Of a stretch of 64,000 nucleotides of DNA, positions 1-9,855 are shown piece by piece. Below the pieces are notes generated by a model. The model was not told where the DNA came from and did not search any database. It saw nothing but the letters and a program-made list of their open reading frames with translations. The DNA is from Eutreptiella sp. 'Long Island Sound 2002' (Eukaryota; Euglenozoa; Euglenophyceae; Eutreptiales; Eutreptiaceae): positions 60,607,919-60,671,918 of the forward strand of contig OZ038385.1 of the NCBI GenBank assembly GCA_964036045.1, given 5' to 3'. The translations under genes and the position numbers were made by a program. Each line of letters starts with the position of its first letter. Position 1 is the first letter of the stretch.

Positions 1-3000
1 GGCGCGGCAGATTCCCGCATCGACCTCTGCTACGCGGACTCGGCACACGTCGAGGTGACGCGGGTGCAATACCACGACCTGCCATCCAAGATCACCGGAC
101 ACCGACCCCTGGAGGTACAAATCAAGGTGCTTCAGGTACCCCCGGCCTCCAGGGATGGCATGGACCACGAAGAACAACCACCCATCCAACCGCCAGGAGA
201 GAACGACACCCACGGATGGGTAGCATACTACCGCACGGTACAACGCATCCTGGGCCAGCAAGACAAAACGGAGCTCAACCTCGCCATGCGACAGGCGGCC
301 ACGGCATGCGGCCTCAGCGGGCAGCGCAGAACACAGGACGACGCCACCCCGCATCACGACCTACCATCCCTGGTCACAACCATATGGCACGACAAGCGAG
401 CACTGCACACGGCAATGCACTTACATGACCTGCAAGCCCAACATGACAACCAGGAAATCGCAGCACGACTAGAAACCGCACGCCAGCAACTCAGAGAATG
501 GCACGTCCGCCGGGCGAGGGAGCTGGCGCAAGAACAACAGCGCTACTTCCAAAACCCCCAACCCTACAAATCACTGAAACACGTGGACAAGGTCCTGGGG
601 GAGACGGGCCACCGAGGCATCAAGGCGGTACGCCTACAGGACGGCACAGTGACCAACGATCCCAAGGTGGTCCTGGAAGAAGTCCTCAACAGCTTCCTGC
701 GCCAGCACAACACTGAGGATAGCGAACTGTCAGCATACACAGAGGAACTGATATCCCACCTGCCGAGACTCTACAACCGGACACAGCGACGAGACATGCA
801 CCGAACCCCGTTCACCATTCGAGAGCTCGATGAGGTGTTGTACAAACTACAACCGGGGAAAACTCCGGGAGTGGACGGACTCGCGGCGGAGCTCTACCGT
901 AGACTACCACTGAACCTGAAGAGACACTTAGCCGCGCGCCTGTGGGATATCGCCATCAGGAAAACGGACGTTCCACCCCAATGGGCGAACCTAGTACACC
1001 CGCTCTATAAGAAAGGCGACTGGGCGAACCCCAACAATTGGAGACCCATCGTGTGCGCCACCACGGAGGCCAAACTCATATGGATGCTCATCCTCAAACG
1101 GGTGGCCCCGGCAGTGTACCGGGCTGTACCGCCCACCATGTGGGGGGCCATACCGGGTAGATCACCGTTGGAGGCCATATTTATGCAAGACGCCGTGGTG
1201 GACATGGACCCGATCAGCCTCATCATCATATCCCTGGACGTCAAGGGGGCCTTCCCCAAAACCCGGCACCGCCTCCTACGGGCCGTCTGGGAACACATGG
1301 GACTCCCCTTCCAGGGCTTCTTCCAAGCATACCTCGCCACCCGCATGTACGCCGTGAAAACCGACGTGGGCACCACCCCATGGGTCCACCCCGCCAGTGG
1401 GGTCCCACAAGGGGGTGCAGAGGGCCCATTCCTCTTCCTACTCGTCACCCTCCCGCTGGCGTTTTACATCCGACACACGTACCCGGACGTGGCACCATAT
1501 CCCCTACGGACCACGCTCCTAGCGTTTGCGGACGACATGGCGGTGGTGACCGCCACCGCGCGCCAACCCCTGCCGACCACCCCGGACCCTGCCAGAGCCA
1601 CCAGGGTCCTCCACGTCGTCACCACCTATCTGGAGGGCAATCAGCTGCTGGTACACAACCTCAAATCTGCCACCATCGTACACAATGCACCGCCGCCACC
1701 CCTCCGCCCCGGGGACCTGCCCATGGACCCAGTAAACACGGCCACCTACCTGGGAGTCCAGCAAGCGGCCACCGCAGGCGGGGTCACCCTACCGCCAAAC
1801 CTGTTACGGCAGCTGACAAGGACACTGGTTATAGCACGCATCACAGCACTCTCCACCCAGGCCCTGGCATACTTCCTACAAGCCGTGCTCAACGCAGCTA
1901 TAGGATTCCAAGCCTTGCACCTAACCCACCCCCAACACATGCTACAAGCGGCCACCACCACAGTACGACAAGCGTGGACCATCAACGGCCACCGGCCCAC
2001 GTCACTGCCTGCAACGGTGCGTGCGGCATCGCCACCGTACTACGGAGACAACACCGACCACCTCGTCCACAACGCGTACACAGCTCACACTGCGGCCCAC
2101 CTGCATCGTCTCATGCACAATCACGAGCCGGAGGTACGGGAAGTCTTCACGCTGACGCTGCGGGAGGCCCAGTACCACCGCAACACCTGCCTCCAATACA
2201 TACTTCACCTGCGTGGTCTCCCCACCAAGGTGGGGACCCGCATATGGAACTACCTACAACTCCTACTGCCCCACCACAGCCACGTCATCCAAACGAACCA
2301 TCGGTGCAGGGAAACCGGCCCTCAGGCGGTCCTTCACACCGATGTGGGGGGGGGACCAGCGGGTAGCACCACCACTCTGGACCTGTTGGGCACCACCATC
2401 CACCTCGTACGGGTCACCCCGAACCAGATGAAAGCCCTCCAACGAGTGGGCACACACCACGTCCCATTCCTACAACACCCGGAGTGGCCCAACAAATCAC
2501 TCCTGGAGAACCACATGCGCAGTGCGGCCACCCAAACCGGGCACCCCAAGCCAACAGATGGGGAAGTACGTGAGGCGTACAACCTGTTTTGGAACACGCA
2601 CAAACGACCACTGCCACCGAGCCCACCGCAAGGGAACCAAGCCAACCACCGGCCACAGGAGCAAGTGGAATATGTACCCAGCACCACGGTACCAGCGGTA
2701 CTCCTCCTAGCACCCAACGGGCTAAAGACCACGTTGCGGGCGGGCAAAGCGGGGGGCAACCTGTGGATGCTACCGCCACCCACGGCGCGCCCCTTCTGTC
2801 CGCCGCCACTATCGCAAGACAAGCTGACGGGCACCCCCACCACTTGCTGGCGATGTGGGCCCCACGCGCTGGCCACCCAATGGCCCCTCCTCCAGTTACT
2901 GGCGCGCTACCACCCCATGCCAACGGCCCACGCTACCCCGGAACAGCACCGGTGGCTGCGCACGCACTTCGAACAGGCCGCAGAGAGTGACACGGCCACG

Positions 3001-4695
3001 ATGACGTCGGACCCCAGCACGAAGGCGGAATGGAGATTCGGCAGGGGCACGTGGAACACCCAGCACCCAGCCATCACCTTCCCGGTGATAGCCAAGCACC
3101 GCAGCGCCACGCCGGAGGCCCCAGCCTACCCGGTCAAACACCGATGCTCCCAAGTACAGGACTGGCAGACGGTCGAGTGGACCACATTCCACCCGCAGAC
3201 AGCATACTTATTCCAGTACGTGTACGGCTACCTGACACAGGGCCATGAAAGGAACAATGACTATGTCCGCATGAACCCGGCGGCAACCGAGATCATCCGC
3301 CAGGGGGTGGGGGTGTATGCTACCCGGAGACTCCGATCGGACACCAACACGCCGTGGGCCGACACGGAACGGGGAGCACACATCCATGCTTACCAACCAA
3401 CGATGCCGTGCCGCCTGCCGCACCCGGACAACCACACCAAGATCATCTTCGCGGATGCCTCCGGCACTACAAGCCTCACCCCGGCAGCCGGGGGGGCGGC
3501 TTTAGAGTTGGAAGTGGACACGACAAACCGACTGCACCAACGCCACCTCAGAGGGGCTACCATCTTCGGGGCCTCCTCTCACGGAGAACTGAAGACGCTG
3601 GCGATCGTCGTGGACGCCGTCAATGACACCCACCAAACGCCGCGTGACCAGACGCACCATGTGTGGGTAGTAGTGGACGCAGCGGTGGACTTCCAAATCG
3701 TCCGCAGGCTGGCACAGCAACCCCTGCACAAGGCGACTGACTCTAGCCTGGGCACCCAGGCCCTACACCTCTGGACAGCCCTGAGGCGCCTCCCGAAACA
3801 CGTCATCCTGCATCTCGTCAAACAAGAATCTCATCGGTATAGCCTGGGCAACGGACACATAGACCTGCATGCCCACAACCAGCTTGCCGAGCACATCCCG
3901 GACGGCGAGGACCGACCGCTACGAGACCACATGCACACACACCTCCAGCACCTACCACCCATTCCACGCCCCGGGGGACCACCAGCCTGGGTGCCAGACG
4001 ATCCCATCTATAACGACACGGGGAGGGCATACCACTACCCACAACCCATCCGCACCATGGCGCACATTCGGGGCAGTCAAGCCGACAACGCCCTTTTGAG
4101 CCGTCTCCAACACGAAATGCGCACCGCATTGTACTTCTCGGCTCTTGACCCATCCCTAATGCCTGTGCACCTGCAGACACGACGTGCCCAGTCCTTGCTC
4201 GAGCAGCTACCCCTTCTAGACAGGGTGGCACGCTGGTATGCCCGGCGAGGTATAGACATAGCCCCGGAATACACCATATGCCCCTGCCATCTCCAACAGC
4301 CAGAAACATGGGAACACTTCAGACGCTGCCCACTAGCCCAAGGGGACAACCACCTGGCCACGTGGGCACCGGAGAACACCATCCCACAACACGCCGGATG
4401 GGGCCCGGCCACGCCACCGGCAAATGAGGTTCCACGCCTGATGCGACAGCCGGAAATCAAGGAGGCAGTGCTCAGAGGAGCGGTGCCACTCCAGCTTTAC
4501 AGGGTCGTCGCCGACCACGCCCCAGAACCCAGGGCCACGATACGTCACATGCAGGTCACCGCCGTCAAAAGGGCGGACGCACAGCTGCAGCACCGCGTCC
4601 AAGTATACACACAGGAAGCACAACAAACATCCCACGACCGCCGCACGTACTATAATCTCCTCATCGGCTACCAACATGCGCAACCTAGCGACTAG
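1..4695 (+). CDS. LINE-A pol: APE C-terminus, reverse transcriptase, RNase H, zinc knuckle (5' partial, intact)
   Basis: Copies element RNA into DNA at a nicked target. The frame is open from base 1 (first Met at 55), so the CDS is cut by the window edge. Residues counted from base 1: the end of the APE domain has SRIDLCYA at about 5 and the GHRPL motif near 32. RT has YKKGDW near 335, motif A SLDVKGAF near 410, motif B GVPQGGAEGP near 460 and motif C FADD near 509. RNase H has FADAS near 1151, GASSHGEL near 1193, VVVDA near 1223 and GNGHIDLHAHNQLA near 1283. A C-x-C-x8-H-x3-C knuckle lies near 1427, typical of LINE C-termini. It ends in TAG with no internal stop over 1,564 codons. Copy B has the same domains but is broken. 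Family: APE-type LINE with RNase H; the clade (I/Tad-like or other) is not resolved. Confidence 0.93.
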   Translation, partial: GAADSRIDLCYADSAHVEVTRVQYHDLPSKITGHRPLEVQIKVLQVPPASRDGMDHEEQPPIQPPGENDTHGWVAYYRTVQRILGQQDKTELNLAMRQAATACGLSGQRRTQDDATPHHDLPSLVTTIWHDKRALHTAMHLHDLQAQHDNQEIAARLETARQQLREWHVRRARELAQEQQRYFQNPQPYKSLKHVDKVLGETGHRGIKAVRLQDGTVTNDPKVVLEEVLNSFLRQHNTEDSELSAYTEELISHLPRLYNRTQRRDMHRTPFTIRELDEVLYKLQPGKTPGVDGLAAELYRRLPLNLKRHLAARLWDIAIRKTDVPPQWANLVHPLYKKGDWANPNNWRPIVCATTEAKLIWMLILKRVAPAVYRAVPPTMWGAIPGRSPLEAIFMQDAVVDMDPISLIIISLDVKGAFPKTRHRLLRAVWEHMGLPFQGFFQAYLATRMYAVKTDVGTTPWVHPASGVPQGGAEGPFLFLLVTLPLAFYIRHTYPDVAPYPLRTTLLAFADDMAVVTATARQPLPTTPDPARATRVLHVVTTYLEGNQLLVHNLKSATIVHNAPPPPLRPGDLPMDPVNTATYLGVQQAATAGGVTLPPNLLRQLTRTLVIARITALSTQALAYFLQAVLNAAIGFQALHLTHPQHMLQAATTTVRQAWTINGHRPTSLPATVRAASPPYYGDNTDHLVHNAYTAHTAAHLHRLMHNHEPEVREVFTLTLREAQYHRNTCLQYILHLRGLPTKVGTRIWNYLQLLLPHHSHVIQTNHRCRETGPQAVLHTDVGGGPAGSTTTLDLLGTTIHLVRVTPNQMKALQRVGTHHVPFLQHPEWPNKSLLENHMRSAATQTGHPKPTDGEVREAYNLFWNTHKRPLPPSPPQGNQANHRPQEQVEYVPSTTVPAVLLLAPNGLKTTLRAGKAGGNLWMLPPPTARPFCPPPLSQDKLTGTPTTCWRCGPHALATQWPLLQLLARYHPMPTAHATPEQHRWLRTHFEQAAESDTATMTSDPSTKAEWRFGRGTWNTQHPAITFPVIAKHRSATPEAPAYPVKHRCSQVQDWQTVEWTTFHPQTAYLFQYVYGYLTQGHERNNDYVRMNPAATEIIRQGVGVYATRRLRSDTNTPWADTERGAHIHAYQPTMPCRLPHPDNHTKIIFADASGTTSLTPAAGGAALELEVDTTNRLHQRHLRGATIFGASSHGELKTLAIVVDAVNDTHQTPRDQTHHVWVVVDAAVDFQIVRRLAQQPLHKATDSSLGTQALHLWTALRRLPKHVILHLVKQESHRYSLGNGHIDLHAHNQLAEHIPDGEDRPLRDHMHTHLQHLPPIPRPGGPPAWVPDDPIYNDTGRAYHYPQPIRTMAHIRGSQADNALLSRLQHEMRTALYFSALDPSLMPVHLQTRRAQSLLEQLPLLDRVARWYARRGIDIAPEYTICPCHLQQPETWEHFRRCPLAQGDNHLATWAPENTIPQHAGWGPATPPANEVPRLMRQPEIKEAVLRGAVPLQLYRVVADHAPEPRATIRHMQVTAVKRADAQLQHRVQVYTQEAQQTSHDRRTYYNLLIGYQHAQPSD

Positions 4696-4810
4696 CCACA
4701 CGCACGGGCCCGCGGCAACAGCCGGGCACCTACCGTAGCACCGCCCGGAGCGCGCGCGCCCCCTCCCCTGTAGTGGCCCGATCGTCCTGCGAAGAGCACC
4801 TCTCCTCAGG

Positions 4811-5673
4811 ATGCTCGAAGGTGAAGCACGGCATCCACGGCCGGGGAACCCATGCGGGGTCTGCATGGAGGTAGACGACGACGACGGAACCCCCTTCGCG
4901 GGCATGACCTCGGCTGCGGCGGCACGGAACAGCTGCACTGGTTCTGCAGCCCGTGCATCGCGAACTTGTGGTCGTGCCCACTCTGCCGGCGACCGCACCG
5001 ACTCTGCACGGCTCTGCCGCCGCGCGAAACGCAAGACGAAGACCTCACACTCCAGACGCTGCGGACTCTGATCCGGCAAAACATCTGGAACGACGGCGCG
5101 GGGGAGGACAGCCCCAACGTCGAGTGGTTGGACGTCCTCATCGACGAGGACCCAGCGACGCCCCCCCCCGCCCCCCCTGGTGCGCACCAACCTGGGCGCT
5201 GCCAGACCCGGACGCGGACCCCACGGTCTACGTCCCCGACCACGAGGACTACAACAACGCACCACGGGGCAGTCTGCCCCCCATTGGCAACCTGCCCGGC
5301 AGTTGGGGCTACGTCAGCCCCACGAACCAAAACAACTACCGCAACATCGTCGTCACCCTCACCACCCGCCTCCCGATCGCCTTCGGCTGGCTGCTGGGGG
5401 ACGCGGAGTGGGCGATGGGCATCGCCCGCGGTGCCCATGGCGCCGAGTGGGGGGAATTTTTTCAACCGCGGCGAGGCCATGACCCCGGGGGCGACCGAGA
5501 GGCTGACGGGGGCCTACCTCACGTGGAGGGGCATACCCCCTCCACGCAGCCTCGAATCGCTGATACAGCGCACCCTGCAGCCGCACGTCCCGCCACCACA
5601 ACCGGGCACATACGGCAATGCAGCGGTGGCCAGGATGATGGCCAGAGGTACCCGGCTTGACGGCTCATCCTAA
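4811..5673 (+). pseudogene. LINE-A ORF3 N-terminal part with RING-like zinc finger (frameshifted)
   Basis: Starts 115 bp after pol. The ATG at 4811 is chosen because copy B has a matching ATG at 55231 with the same following residues (GNPCGV). A Cys/His cluster spans about 4853-4990: CGVC, then GCGG, LHWFC, SPC and WSCPLC, i.e. C-x2-C ... C-x6-H-x2-C-x2-C-x6-C-x2-C. RING fingers often act as E3 ubiquitin ligases; the C-to-H spacing is longer than usual, so a PHD-like or other treble clef is possible. The first two Cys are in one frame and the rest in another, with the shift near 4890-4905. Further shifts lie in C-runs near 5165 and near 5455, and a TAA at 5671 replaces a TTC of copy B. The block before it (GYVSP ... 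LTWRGIPPPRS) is conserved between the copies but I recognise no family. Confidence 0.6.
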
Positions 5674-7095
5674 TCCCCCCGGAGAACCACCGCAACCATC
5701 ACCACCCCCCCGCCCCGATCCCGCGCCACGACAGCGACTTGGGCCACGAACGTACGGGCCCGAACGTCGGCCGCGACCTCCTCCACATCCCCCAACCCAT
5801 CCACCTCCGCCCCCCCCACGCCCGCTGCCGAACGACACCAACAACACGCCGCCGACGCCACGCGGACTACAGGCGGTCCGGCACCATCTAGGGCCGGCAC
5901 ACCACAGAGCCCCCGACAAGAGCGTGCGTCCAAACGGGAGGCGCAACGACAACCAACGCAACACCACGCGACCACAGGGAGCCGGGGACACCTAGCATCA
6001 CCTGCAAGGAGCGGAGCCCTACCCGGCCCCACGAATACGGGGGCGGTGGGTACCCAGCCCGGGCAGCCCCCCGGCACCGCACACCCGCACAGGGTTCCGG
6101 CCCCGAGCCCCACAGGGAGCCCGCAACCCCTAACACCACCCGTCGCGCCTGCGCACGGCCCACGGCCGGCAGCCAGCCAAGCGGCAACAACACAGGCCCA
6201 CCCGGAACCCCGCCCGCACCATGGCGCACCTGACCGGCCGGCAGCGGACTCAACGTACACGCCGACCGACAACCTCCCCACACGGACACACACCGCTACA
6301 CCGACCGACGCCTCCACCGCCCGGCCCTCCAACGCCGGGCACCCCCACACCCATGGCCCCACCGGGGGCCTAACCCCCCGGGCTTCGGCAACGTCCGGCA
6401 CGGAGGACCTACTGGCCACAACGCATGGCGGGTCGGTGCCCCAGCAGCACCACGCCCCACCAACCAGACCACCGGCACGACCGGCAGAACCGTCATCTCC
6501 CGGCCGCCCGGCCCCCGGCCCAGGCCCTGGTCCGGATCCGCCACGCACCGCCGCCCCGGCGGACGCCCCGCAGCCCGCGGACCCTGGGGGCCTACCCGAG
6601 CCACCACCCGTGGCCGGAGGCCACGCCCGGGGGGCACTGCCGCCCGCGGACGATGGCGCCGAACCGCCTACACCGCCGACCCAACCGCAGTGCCACGCGC
6701 CCGCGGTGGGGGCGGAAGGACTGCAGAGACCCCCGCAACGAACTCCGACACCAGCACCAATCGGGGAACCTGGCGGAGGAACGGACCAGACACCAGTGCG
6801 GAGTGCCGACCTGACGAACGACACGGCACATGGAGGAGACGAGGCATTGGCAGACGGCCAGCCTGACGCGGAACCCGAGGGGCCAGCTCCGAACACTGGG
6901 TGTGCGGACGGACCCCACCGGCCCTCGACCGCGGATCACGCAGGCGCCGCCCCCCGGGCGCACCTGGCAGCCCGCGCAGACACGAGCACGCCAGGGCAGG
7001 CGCTGCCGCGAGATCCGGCGGAAACCAACGCGGGGTCAGAGGCCCGGGAAACCACACCCGACACGCCCGGCGCGCGGACGAAGGAGGAACGTCAC
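5674..7095 (+). pseudogene. LINE-A ORF3 Pro/Thr/His-rich linker
   Basis: Continuation of ORF3 after the TAA at 5671, readable from about 6046 in the frame used up to that stop. The product is low-complexity, dominated by Pro, Thr, Ala and His, and aligns with copy B at 56050-57450 (shared stretches such as TGSPQPLTPPV and GTPDRP/GAPDRP). No folded domain is visible and it is probably a disordered spacer. Near 7040-7100 the homologous reading moves to another frame. The antisense strand also has long ORFs here (for example 5670-6896), which I attribute to the C-rich composition. Function unknown. Confidence 0.45.
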
Positions 7096-8579
7096 CCAGC
7101 GGGCACAACCGCGACGACAACTCCTTCGATGCCTTCATGGACTCCTGCAGGGATGACCCCCGGGCGGTCCCAGCACCGGAGATGCCACGCGTCCACCCGG
7201 AGCCGCAACGCGACCAGGCGGACGATACGCCCCTCCCGATGCCACGGCAAGCGCACCTCCACCGCGACTACACCAACCTGGGGCAGATTACCGCTACGGG
7301 CGAGGGGCAGACGACCGCGAGCGGCGCGGCGGACCGGACTACGGACGAGCGCAACGCCCCAGGTGAGGGCACGCGCGTGGAAGCGGCCACCAACACCGCG
7401 AATGAGCCTGTCGCCCCACCGCCGGGGGCCGCCCCGCCCTGGGGGCGGGGACACCTGGACTATGAACGCTTGGAGGGTGACGCCGGCCACGCCAGCGAAC
7501 AAGCAGAGCAAGAAGCGACCCAAGACTTAAGCTTCTGGATCCCCAGGCTTGTCACAGGGGAGCAGCTCGAACTGGCGGTCCGCATACGATGGGTACTTTC
7601 TTCGTGGTCCCGCCACCTCGCGGAGGGAACACGCACCATGGCAGACGTCACGTTTGGTCATCAGACAGGGCACACGCCCCCCACCACCATGGACCGCCCC
7701 GACCAATGGCGCTATGTGGCCACCCGGCTCGTGGCGCATATGGGAGCCTACAGCCCAGATGAAATGAACGGACTGCACTGGCGGTGGCACCAGCGCGCCG
7801 CCCTGCGCATCAGTGCGGCCATGCAGGACCATAATATCTGGAACATCCCTGGATCACTGGGCCACCAGGGACACGCCTCAGGCCACCGGCAACCGCGGTC
7901 CCAAGACGTCCCGGACCCCCCCAGACAGGCGGCGCGCCGAAACTCACCGGAACACCCACGGGGTCCACCACCCGGTAGGGGTTCCCCCTCTGGCACATAC
8001 AGCAGCCCCCTGCGGCCGTTCGCCCCACGGAGGAGCGCGGGCAGTCCCCACGCCTCGAGGGTGCAGGGGACACGCCGGAGCAGCGCCAAGAAACGAGGCA
8101 CCCTGGCCGATCCCGTCGCCGCAGCCGCATGCCGCCCCCCGCAGCGCGACGAGTCGTTCTCAATGAGGGTATGGACAGGGACCACGGGGGCCCCCGCGAC
8201 CCCCAAGCTCGGCGAACATCATCGACCTCCGACCCCAGACGCCGCTCCAAGAGGCCCCGCACCGAGCGGACGCACATCCTCACCATTCTCACGCCGGCCG
8301 AGCGCGAGCGGCAAGCAACGTTTCAAGCGGACCCTCGCCAGACGGCGGGCGAAACGTCCAGCTCATCTGCCGCCTCCCTGCCGGGGTCAGCGGCCGATCC
8401 GCTACCGAGAGGACCACACGCCACGGACACGCGACCAAGGGAGCCCGCGCCCGACCCAAGCCCTAAGCAAGGGGCTGGGGGGCAGCCCTCCCCGCAGTCC
8501 AGAAGCCGCCAGGCCACGGAGGGCACATCGCGGCAGCCGCGACACGACGCGAGCGGACCAAGGGCGGACACAGAGATGA
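6900..8579 (+). CDS. LINE-A ORF3 central conserved block, unknown function
   Basis: Open frame of 559 codons; the first ~60 codons are probably out of the true frame. The part from about 7100 to 7980 matches copy B at 57480-58390 well: DDNSFDAF, a GRGHLDYERLEGD motif, an acidic/helical stretch with SFWIPRLVTGEQLE, then MADVTFGH, YVATRLVAHMGAYSPDEM, HWRWHQRAALRI and DHNIWNIPG. Tryptophans and charged residues at fixed positions in both copies suggest a folded domain rather than linker. I do not recognise the family. After about 8150 an overlapping ORF in the -1 frame looks more protein-like, so the tail of this ORF (to 8579) may not be used. Confidence 0.5.
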   Translation: MCGRTPPALDRGSRRRRPPGAPGSPRRHEHARAGAAARSGGNQRGVRGPGNHTRHARRADEGGTSPSGHNRDDNSFDAFMDSCRDDPRAVPAPEMPRVHPEPQRDQADDTPLPMPRQAHLHRDYTNLGQITATGEGQTTASGAADRTTDERNAPGEGTRVEAATNTANEPVAPPPGAAPPWGRGHLDYERLEGDAGHASEQAEQEATQDLSFWIPRLVTGEQLELAVRIRWVLSSWSRHLAEGTRTMADVTFGHQTGHTPPTTMDRPDQWRYVATRLVAHMGAYSPDEMNGLHWRWHQRAALRISAAMQDHNIWNIPGSLGHQGHASGHRQPRSQDVPDPPRQAARRNSPEHPRGPPPGRGSPSGTYSSPLRPFAPRRSAGSPHASRVQGTRRSSAKKRGTLADPVAAAACRPPQRDESFSMRVWTGTTGAPATPKLGEHHRPPTPDAAPRGPAPSGRTSSPFSRRPSASGKQRFKRTLARRRAKRPAHLPPPCRGQRPIRYREDHTPRTRDQGSPRPTQALSKGLGGSPPRSPEAARPRRAHRGSRDTTRADQGRTQR

Positions 8580-8818
8580 CAGGGACCTCCAGCCCCCAGG
8601 AGCCCGCTGGCCCGCTGTCCACCGCCACGCCCTGCTCGATGCCCAGGCAACGGGAACCCCCCACGGAGTACGTGCCTGGGGGACAACCGGGCGCCACCTC
8701 ACGGCACCCCTCCCCGGCTGATGCGGCACTGGACAAAGATCGGGTGGCCATGCCCCCCCCCCGCCCCCCCGACCGCCACAGCAACGGGGCACGGATCCCT
8801 TCGACGACGCGGAACTGA
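8129..8818 (+). CDS. LINE-A ORF3 segment in -1 frame (overlaps previous ORF)
   Basis: ORF of 229 codons overlapping the previous ORF by about 450 bp. It contains a basic stretch (DPRRRSKRPRTER), then HILTILTPAERERQ, a Ser-run (GETSSSSAASLPG), and a Gln/Arg-rich tail with TEMTGTS and EYVPGGQPG. Copy B has the equivalent ORF at 58551-59126 with the same -1 relation to its upstream ORF, so the overlap is inherited and not specific to A. The basic stretch could be a nuclear localisation signal, which is inference only. Either a frameshift fixed in an ancestor of both copies or programmed -1 frameshifting would explain the arrangement. Confidence 0.45.
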   Translation: MPPPAARRVVLNEGMDRDHGGPRDPQARRTSSTSDPRRRSKRPRTERTHILTILTPAERERQATFQADPRQTAGETSSSSAASLPGSAADPLPRGPHATDTRPREPAPDPSPKQGAGGQPSPQSRSRQATEGTSRQPRHDASGPRADTEMTGTSSPQEPAGPLSTATPCSMPRQREPPTEYVPGGQPGATSRHPSPADAALDKDRVAMPPPRPPDRHSNGARIPSTTRN

Positions 8819-9855
8819 AGGCGCTCTACGACATCCACGCTTCCACGCCCTCGAGCGAGCTGGTGGCGACCCTCCGGGAACACCTCCGTAACGTCGACCC
8901 GAACCGGCTTTTTGCCGTAGTCCCCCTGCCACATGCCCTGACAACCCAAATCTTTGTGCGACAGCTCCAGGCGCTCGTCACCCCCGGGACACAGGTCTCT
9001 GACGACCTCATTGAAGCGTGGATCTGGTGGTTCAACACCCACCAACCGGCCCAAGGGGGCGTATGGGTCCCACACCTGGGCTGGGTACACACGCTCATAG
9101 CGCCACCGACGGACCCCAGGCCCGCACCCACCACCGGAGTCCGGGAGCGGGCCGCCCCACCACCGAGACCCGACAACCTCCGTATCCCACCGCACGAGGG
9201 CCTGGAGGCATGGGAAAGCGGGACCGCTCGTAGCAGGGGGCACAACCTCACGAACCAGACGGCGCACTACCCGGAGACGACGCGCGCAGCACCCCCGCCG
9301 CGCGAACGTGACCCCGCTACCATCGCCATGATCGTATTGGAGAATGGCCACTACTACAAGGTGCGGATCATCCCGCACCCGCAGGACAACCATTGGAGCC
9401 TGGAGGCCGTCGACTCCATGCTCCGGGCGACCACGGGCCTGCCGGACAACCCTACCCCCCTGCTCCCAAACCAATCCCCGGACCCCCTGACGGCCATTGT
9501 GTCGGGGGCGGCAGGCACCTGGCACCCAGGCCACGCCCTCTACTGCCTCTGGCGGTGGGCGCGGCGCTGCTGGCCGCACACCAGGGCGCGGTCAGCGGCG
9601 TGGAGATTCTACCTCGACGGCCGGCAGCAGATGGAGGCCATCCTGGAACCGACGGCGGAAACCCCCACTGAGCCCAACCTATGCCCCGTCTTCGCGGTCC
9701 ACCAGATTGGGGCACTGGCGCTGGGTGGGCAGCTGCAGCCCGCCATCCGCACTGAGACGGAGGCCCGGGTGGCGCACGCGGCCCTGGTGCACGAAATCTT
9801 CAGTGCCCTCCGCAGCGCCCTTGTACGACGTGCGGGTAACCCCCCAGGGCCCTGA
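8788..9855 (+). CDS. LINE-A ORF3 C-terminal domain, tentative C48/Ulp1-like protease fold
   Basis: Open from about 8788, first Met at 8863. It follows the preceding ORF in the -1 frame. In order: FDDAELKALYDIHAS, VDPNRLFAVVPLP, a helix with VSDDLIEAWIWWFN, WVPHLGWVHTL, a Pro-rich insert, then IAMIVLENGHYYKVRII and LEAVDSM, and later HPGHALYCLWRWA. The 'surface helix, aromatic WVPHLGW, His, ...VDSM' order resembles Ulp1/C48 cysteine proteases (which cleave SUMO/ubiquitin-like tags), with His in GHYY and Asp in VDSM as candidate catalytic residues. The expected Q...DCG segment is not clear; the nearest Cys is in LYCLW. It may be an inactive or distant relative, or another fold. The domain is well conserved in copy B (59018-60325). 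Confidence is low for function, high for being a real conserved protein. Confidence 0.4.
   Translation, partial: GTDPFDDAELKALYDIHASTPSSELVATLREHLRNVDPNRLFAVVPLPHALTTQIFVRQLQALVTPGTQVSDDLIEAWIWWFNTHQPAQGGVWVPHLGWVHTLIAPPTDPRPAPTTGVRERAAPPPRPDNLRIPPHEGLEAWESGTARSRGHNLTNQTAHYPETTRAAPPPRERDPATIAMIVLENGHYYKVRIIPHPQDNHWSLEAVDSMLRATTGLPDNPTPLLPNQSPDPLTAIVSGAAGTWHPGHALYCLWRWARRCWPHTRARSAAWRFYLDGRQQMEAILEPTAETPTEPNLCPVFAVHQIGALALGGQLQPAIRTETEARVAHAALVHEIFSALRSALVRRAGNPPGP

Noticed and set aside
5670-6896. 408-codon minus-strand ORF and similar antisense ORFs in LINE-A/B
   Set aside because: Composition-driven shadows of C-rich coding DNA; low complexity, and not kept in the same form in copy B.
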